From a virus, in IMG/VR virus record IMGVR_UViG_3300044633_001398, positions 1 through 42,041 of that record: DNA of 42,041 nt. One strand, written 5' to 3'. Positions 39,582 to 42,041 of the stretch are shown here, piece after piece (within the stretch, counting starts at the first letter, position 1; each line of letters begins with the position of its first letter). The notes beneath the pieces were generated by a model that was not told the DNA's origin, searched no databases, and worked only from the letters and a program-made list of their open reading frames with translations. A program made the translations under genes and the position numbers.

Positions 39582-39884
39582 TCAGTATGCTCCGCCGCCT
39601 CGGACGGAGTAATCCTCATCGGTTTGGCGGCCACATTTCTCGCACCGATGGGTTCCGTCTGGTTGACGAATGGATAAGCCGGGTGGAAACGCGCAGTGGC
39701 ACAGGTCGTATCCAAGGTGGTGCGCCGATTCTGCCCTGGCTATGGCGAGCTGTGCTTCGGCTTGCTGCAATGTGCGCTGGAGTGCTTCTCGATCTGGGGA
39801 CTTTGGCAACAAGTCGCGGGCTGATCGAAGTATCGAAAGGGCTTTTTCAACATAGAGGAACCATTCTGCGGGGTTGTCTGCCAT
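39582..39884 (-). CDS. coiled-coil plus zinc-ribbon protein on the opposite strand
   Basis: A 100-aa protein. Residues about 5-55 form helices with QRTLQQAEAQLAIARAESAH. Then LGYDLCHCAFPPGLSI and RCEKCGRQ (about 59-85) give a C-x-C...C-x-x-C zinc-ribbon pattern. The order 'LxxAExxLAxAxxxxAxxLGYxLCxCxxPPxI' is a recurring bacterial family of unknown function, often near mobile elements. The minus-strand sequence is convincing and the opposing + frame (39470-39940) is probably its shadow. It is probably a moron-type accessory gene. Confidence 0.7.
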   Translation of the reverse strand: MADNPAEWFLYVEKALSILRSARDLLPKSPDREALQRTLQQAEAQLAIARAESAHHLGYDLCHCAFPPGLSIRQPDGTHRCEKCGRQTDEDYSVRGGGAY

Positions 39885-39936
39885 CCGGGCAGTGCATCAA
39901 AGCAGGAGCCAAAGCGCAAGCGCGGGAGGTCGGACT

Positions 39937-40167
39937 ATGATTGAGAAGCATTATTCGCTGCGCGAGCTTGGGCGGGTGCTTGGCATCAGCCATGTGACTT
40001 TGAGCCATCGCGTGGAGGAGGGTGATCTCCGAGCGGTGCGGATCGGGAAGAGGGTGCTGATCCCTGAGTCGGCGGCCTCGGATTGGCTGAATCGCCATAC
40101 GGTGAATGCCGCCGCAGGGGTGCGTCGTGGCCGTGGGGCTGCCCCGCTGGCTGCTTCTTTTTCTTAA
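39937..40167 (+). CDS. excisionase-like HTH protein, 76 aa
   Basis: MIEKHYSLRELGRVLGISHV, then SHRVEEGDLRAVRIGKRVLI and PESAASDWLNRH: a MerR/excisionase-type helix-turn-helix with a beta wing (residues about 5-52), plus a basic tail (GVRRGRGAAP). The upstream GGGAGGT supports ATG 39937. Such proteins act as Xis factors that direct integrase to excise, or as small activators. Distance from attP (about 3 kb) permits either. It is similar in fold to the gene at 6855. Confidence 0.75.
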   Translation: MIEKHYSLRELGRVLGISHVTLSHRVEEGDLRAVRIGKRVLIPESAASDWLNRHTVNAAAGVRRGRGAAPLAASFS

Positions 40168-40185
40168 CCGCCGCGCCTTTTTTTT

Positions 40186-40890
40186 GTGACCACTGAGGGA
40201 AACACCCCATTGACGCCGGACGCGCCGCCTTTTTTTTGTGCCGATTTTTCGGATGGGGTGAATGCCCCATTGGCAACGGAGATCGACTTGGAGGGCTTGG
40301 GGGAGTCGCGGGCCGAGGTGGCCTTCCCTCTTCGCTCGAATCGCTACATGAAGCAATTCCATGCCGCGAAGGCTGACGACAAGCGGAGCCGCCGTGGGAT
40401 TAAGCGACTGGTGAGGCCGGAGAATGCTGCCGCGCTTGCCGAGTATTTGCCGGAGCCGGGGGAATGCACCCATGCGGTGGTGCGTGGGGATTTCGTGATG
40501 GCGGAAATCATTCCGCTGCTTTTGGGGAATCGAGTTGCCGACTTGGTGGGGATTTCGACTCTGGGGATGAGCAGGGATAACGCGGTGAAGCTGGCCGAGT
40601 TGCTGGCCACGGGCAAGGTGCGCCGCCTTTTTTTGCTGGTGAGCCATTATTTTTCCCAAGTCGATAAGACGGGAACCTATCGGGAGGTGAAAGGGCTACT
40701 CGGGGATGCTGTGGTGGTGGCCCGCACTCATGCGAAGGTGATCCTGGTCTCTGCCGCGCCGTCTTTTTTTGTGGTGGAGGGATCGGCCAACCTTCGTTCG
40801 AGCGACAACATCGAGCAGTTCGCCATCTGGAATGATGAGGAGCTACTAAACTGGCATCTGGAATGGATGCAGGAGGTGCAAGGTGCCTGA
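40186..40890 (+). CDS. PLD-like domain protein, 234 aa
   Basis: The C-terminal half contains ARTHAKVILVSA (HxK, near residue 185) and VVEGSANLRSSDNIEQFAIW (about 200-219), the pattern of phospholipase-D-like HxK(x)nN motifs; a single such motif would need dimerisation. The N-terminal half includes RSNRYMKQFHAAKADDKRSR. Phage relatives lie near terminase or early genes and may act on DNA. The start is GTG 40186 with no Shine-Dalgarno sequence; internal ATGs are possible. AGGAGGT near its end serves the next gene. The catalytic assignment is tentative. Confidence 0.55.
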   Translation: MTTEGNTPLTPDAPPFFCADFSDGVNAPLATEIDLEGLGESRAEVAFPLRSNRYMKQFHAAKADDKRSRRGIKRLVRPENAAALAEYLPEPGECTHAVVRGDFVMAEIIPLLLGNRVADLVGISTLGMSRDNAVKLAELLATGKVRRLFLLVSHYFSQVDKTGTYREVKGLLGDAVVVARTHAKVILVSAAPSFFVVEGSANLRSSDNIEQFAIWNDEELLNWHLEWMQEVQGA

Positions 40891-41896
40891 GCCCTCGAAC
40901 CTCAACGCGGAGATCGCTGCGAAGGTGCTCGAAGCGAATGTGCGGAACATCGTGGAGAAGGTGAGGGCCGGTGGAACGCTGAACGCCACGGAGCGGGCCA
41001 TGATGGAGCAGGCCGCGACAAAGGCCGCGACGCCATTGCAGGAATCCGAAGCCGCCCTTTCCTCCGCGCCTTTTTTATTTTCTGAAGACGAAATCGGGTT
41101 TGAGAAATTGGAAGCCACGGGAGAGTTCACAGGGGAACGCTTGCTGGCTCGACGCCCCGAGGTTTACCGGGCTTTGGTCCGCATGGCTGCCGAGGGACAG
41201 AGCATCAGCGCCACGGCCCGAGCCCTCTCGGTGAGCCGGAATACGGTAGCCGCTGTGAGGGAGCGGGAAGGGATTTCTATAGAGCAGGAGAAAAAGGAGC
41301 TATTGAGGGATGTTCGCCGTGCGGCACGCATGTCGGTCGAGCGAGCCATCGAGTTAGTGCCTTCGATCAACAGCGCCAAGGACGCTGCCATCGTCGCTGC
41401 CGTGATGGTGGACAAGATGCAGTTGTTGTCTGGTGAAGCCACAAGCAGAGTCGAGAAGGTAGAAGTCAACCAAGACAAGCTCGCCGAAATGCTGGCTGCC
41501 TTGCCGGTCCTCGAAGCCGAGTTGGTGGATACCGGTTTACAGCCGAGCGTGTCCAGCCAAATGCCGCCCGCTGCCTCCGCCCCCAGCCAACCCTTCTCCT
41601 TGGTTCAAGGCGTATCTAATGCGGATAGTAAAGGTGTTTCTAGTGATATTGAATGCGTTGCAGAACCTATTCGTGAAGTCAATAGTCATAAGTCATTCAA
41701 AGACAATGATAGTCAACTGTCCTCTTTAGGTGTTATTGGAAGTTATGGACTAGATAACGCCGACCAGGGGGGGGAGGGGGTCGAGAATTTCGAGCCCCCC
41801 CCATTGGATAGCACTGGTTTGGGTTCACAGAAAATTTTCACTAAAGGGCCTTCTACCACGGCCCCTGCCTCTTCGCAACCATCAACCCTACCATGA
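40883..41896 (+). CDS. HTH protein, candidate small terminase subunit
   Basis: A 337-aa protein. GGTLNATERAMMEQAA (about residues 30-45) recalls small-terminase N-termini. A helix-turn-helix follows: MAAEGQSISATARALSVSRN (about 97-116) then TVAAVREREG. A helical segment ends with DAAIVAAVMVDKMQLLSGEA. The last 125 residues are Pro/Ser-rich, with an AT-rich insert (nt about 41,610-41,755). AGGAGGT precedes GTG 40883. It may recognise the packaging site. It is about 5 kb (around the circle) from TerL, which is unusual, so a replication or regulatory role is possible. Its TGA overlaps the ATG of the first gene in the right repeat copy. Confidence 0.55.
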   Translation: MPEPSNLNAEIAAKVLEANVRNIVEKVRAGGTLNATERAMMEQAATKAATPLQESEAALSSAPFLFSEDEIGFEKLEATGEFTGERLLARRPEVYRALVRMAAEGQSISATARALSVSRNTVAAVREREGISIEQEKKELLRDVRRAARMSVERAIELVPSINSAKDAAIVAAVMVDKMQLLSGEATSRVEKVEVNQDKLAEMLAALPVLEAELVDTGLQPSVSSQMPPAASAPSQPFSLVQGVSNADSKGVSSDIECVAEPIREVNSHKSFKDNDSQLSSLGVIGSYGLDNADQGGEGVENFEPPPLDSTGLGSQKIFTKGPSTTAPASSQPSTLP

Positions 41897-42041
41897 GCAA
41901 TAAAAAACAAAAAAACGCCGCGCCGGAGCCTGCTCTGGCTCAGGACACGCCGACGCCTCCCGCGCCGGAATACATCAATGCCCGCCTCCTTGGGCATGAG
42001 CTAAACAAGCAGTTCCTCACGCTCTCCGTTCCCGATGGGTC
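41868..42041. repeat. terminal direct repeat, right copy
   Basis: The second copy of bases 1-174, with four substitutions. It joins the TerS-like gene to the first gene of the window and proves that the map is circular. Confidence 0.9.
41893..42041 (+). CDS. partial second copy of the first gene
   Basis: The first 49 codons of the 92-aa protein at 26-304, cut by the window end. His8 of the first copy is Asn here. It is the same gene seen again on the circular molecule. Confidence 0.85.
   Translation, partial: MSNKKQKNAAPEPALAQDTPTPPAPEYINARLLGHELNKQFLTLSVPDG

Noticed and set aside
39470-39940. 156-codon + strand frame with an ATGA start
   Set aside because: Most of it is opposite the zinc-ribbon gene, whose residues are far more protein-like. 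The first 37 codons could be an old gene start.

Overview
The window is a complete or nearly complete genome of a temperate, tailed, probably short-tailed (podovirus-like) phage. The first 174 bases recur at the far end with four mismatches (1-174 against 41868-42041), so the molecule is circular or terminally redundant, with a unit of about 41,867 bp. It is GC-rich with a few AT-rich islands. The host is not named by the sequence. A partial tRNA-Lys at the attachment site, lipoprotein signals (Gram-negative style) and two dispersed intergenic repeat families (CACAGAGGACACAGAG-type and TTAAAACTT-type) suggest an environmental Gram-negative bacterium. Verrucomicrobia or a relative is my guess, at low certainty.

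Layout. (1) 26-5079: early/replication block on +, mostly chained by ATGA start/stop overlaps: DnaQ-like exonuclease, replisome-organizer-like protein, DnaB helicase and many small proteins. (2) 5076-14280: packaging and head: large terminase, three small genes, a 361-bp gap with repeats, scaffold, major capsid, a strong terminator, portal and two tandem adaptor paralogues. (3) 14320-18137: fibre and decoration proteins, including a coiled-coil fibre with 63-bp repeats and an AT-rich repeat protein likely to bind the receptor. (4) 18137-19299: lysis: two holin-like proteins, a mini-lipoprotein, a probable cell-wall hydrolase. (5) 19296-35634: metallophosphoesterase, a nozzle-like tail protein with an inserted seven-blade propeller, further fibres, and internal/ejection proteins ending in an 1847-residue polyvalent protein. 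(6) 35638-38303 on -: integrase, attP (3' half of tRNA-Lys), and a repressor-led lysogen operon with a membrane protein and a PEGA-like lipoprotein. (7) 38398-41896: divergent ribbon-helix-helix gene, small early genes, two opposite-strand genes, an excisionase-like HTH protein, a PLD-like protein and a TerS-like HTH protein.

The most striking part is 27024-29482. Embedded in the virion operon and translationally coupled to it are a YcaO enzyme, a ThiS/MoaD-type sulfur carrier ending in Gly-Gly, and a TfuA protein. In methanogens and in some peptide natural-product pathways these three components replace a backbone amide oxygen by sulfur (thioamidation), with TfuA releasing sulfur from thiocarboxylated ThiS for YcaO. 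A phage carrying all three between two internal virion genes suggests that the phage modifies the backbone of one of its own virion proteins or of a host protein. No ThiF-like activating enzyme is present, so the host would have to charge the carrier.

The lysis-lysogeny switch appears to use two divergent ribbon-helix-helix proteins with shared TCTGACA half-sites, in place of a lambda-type CI/Cro pair.
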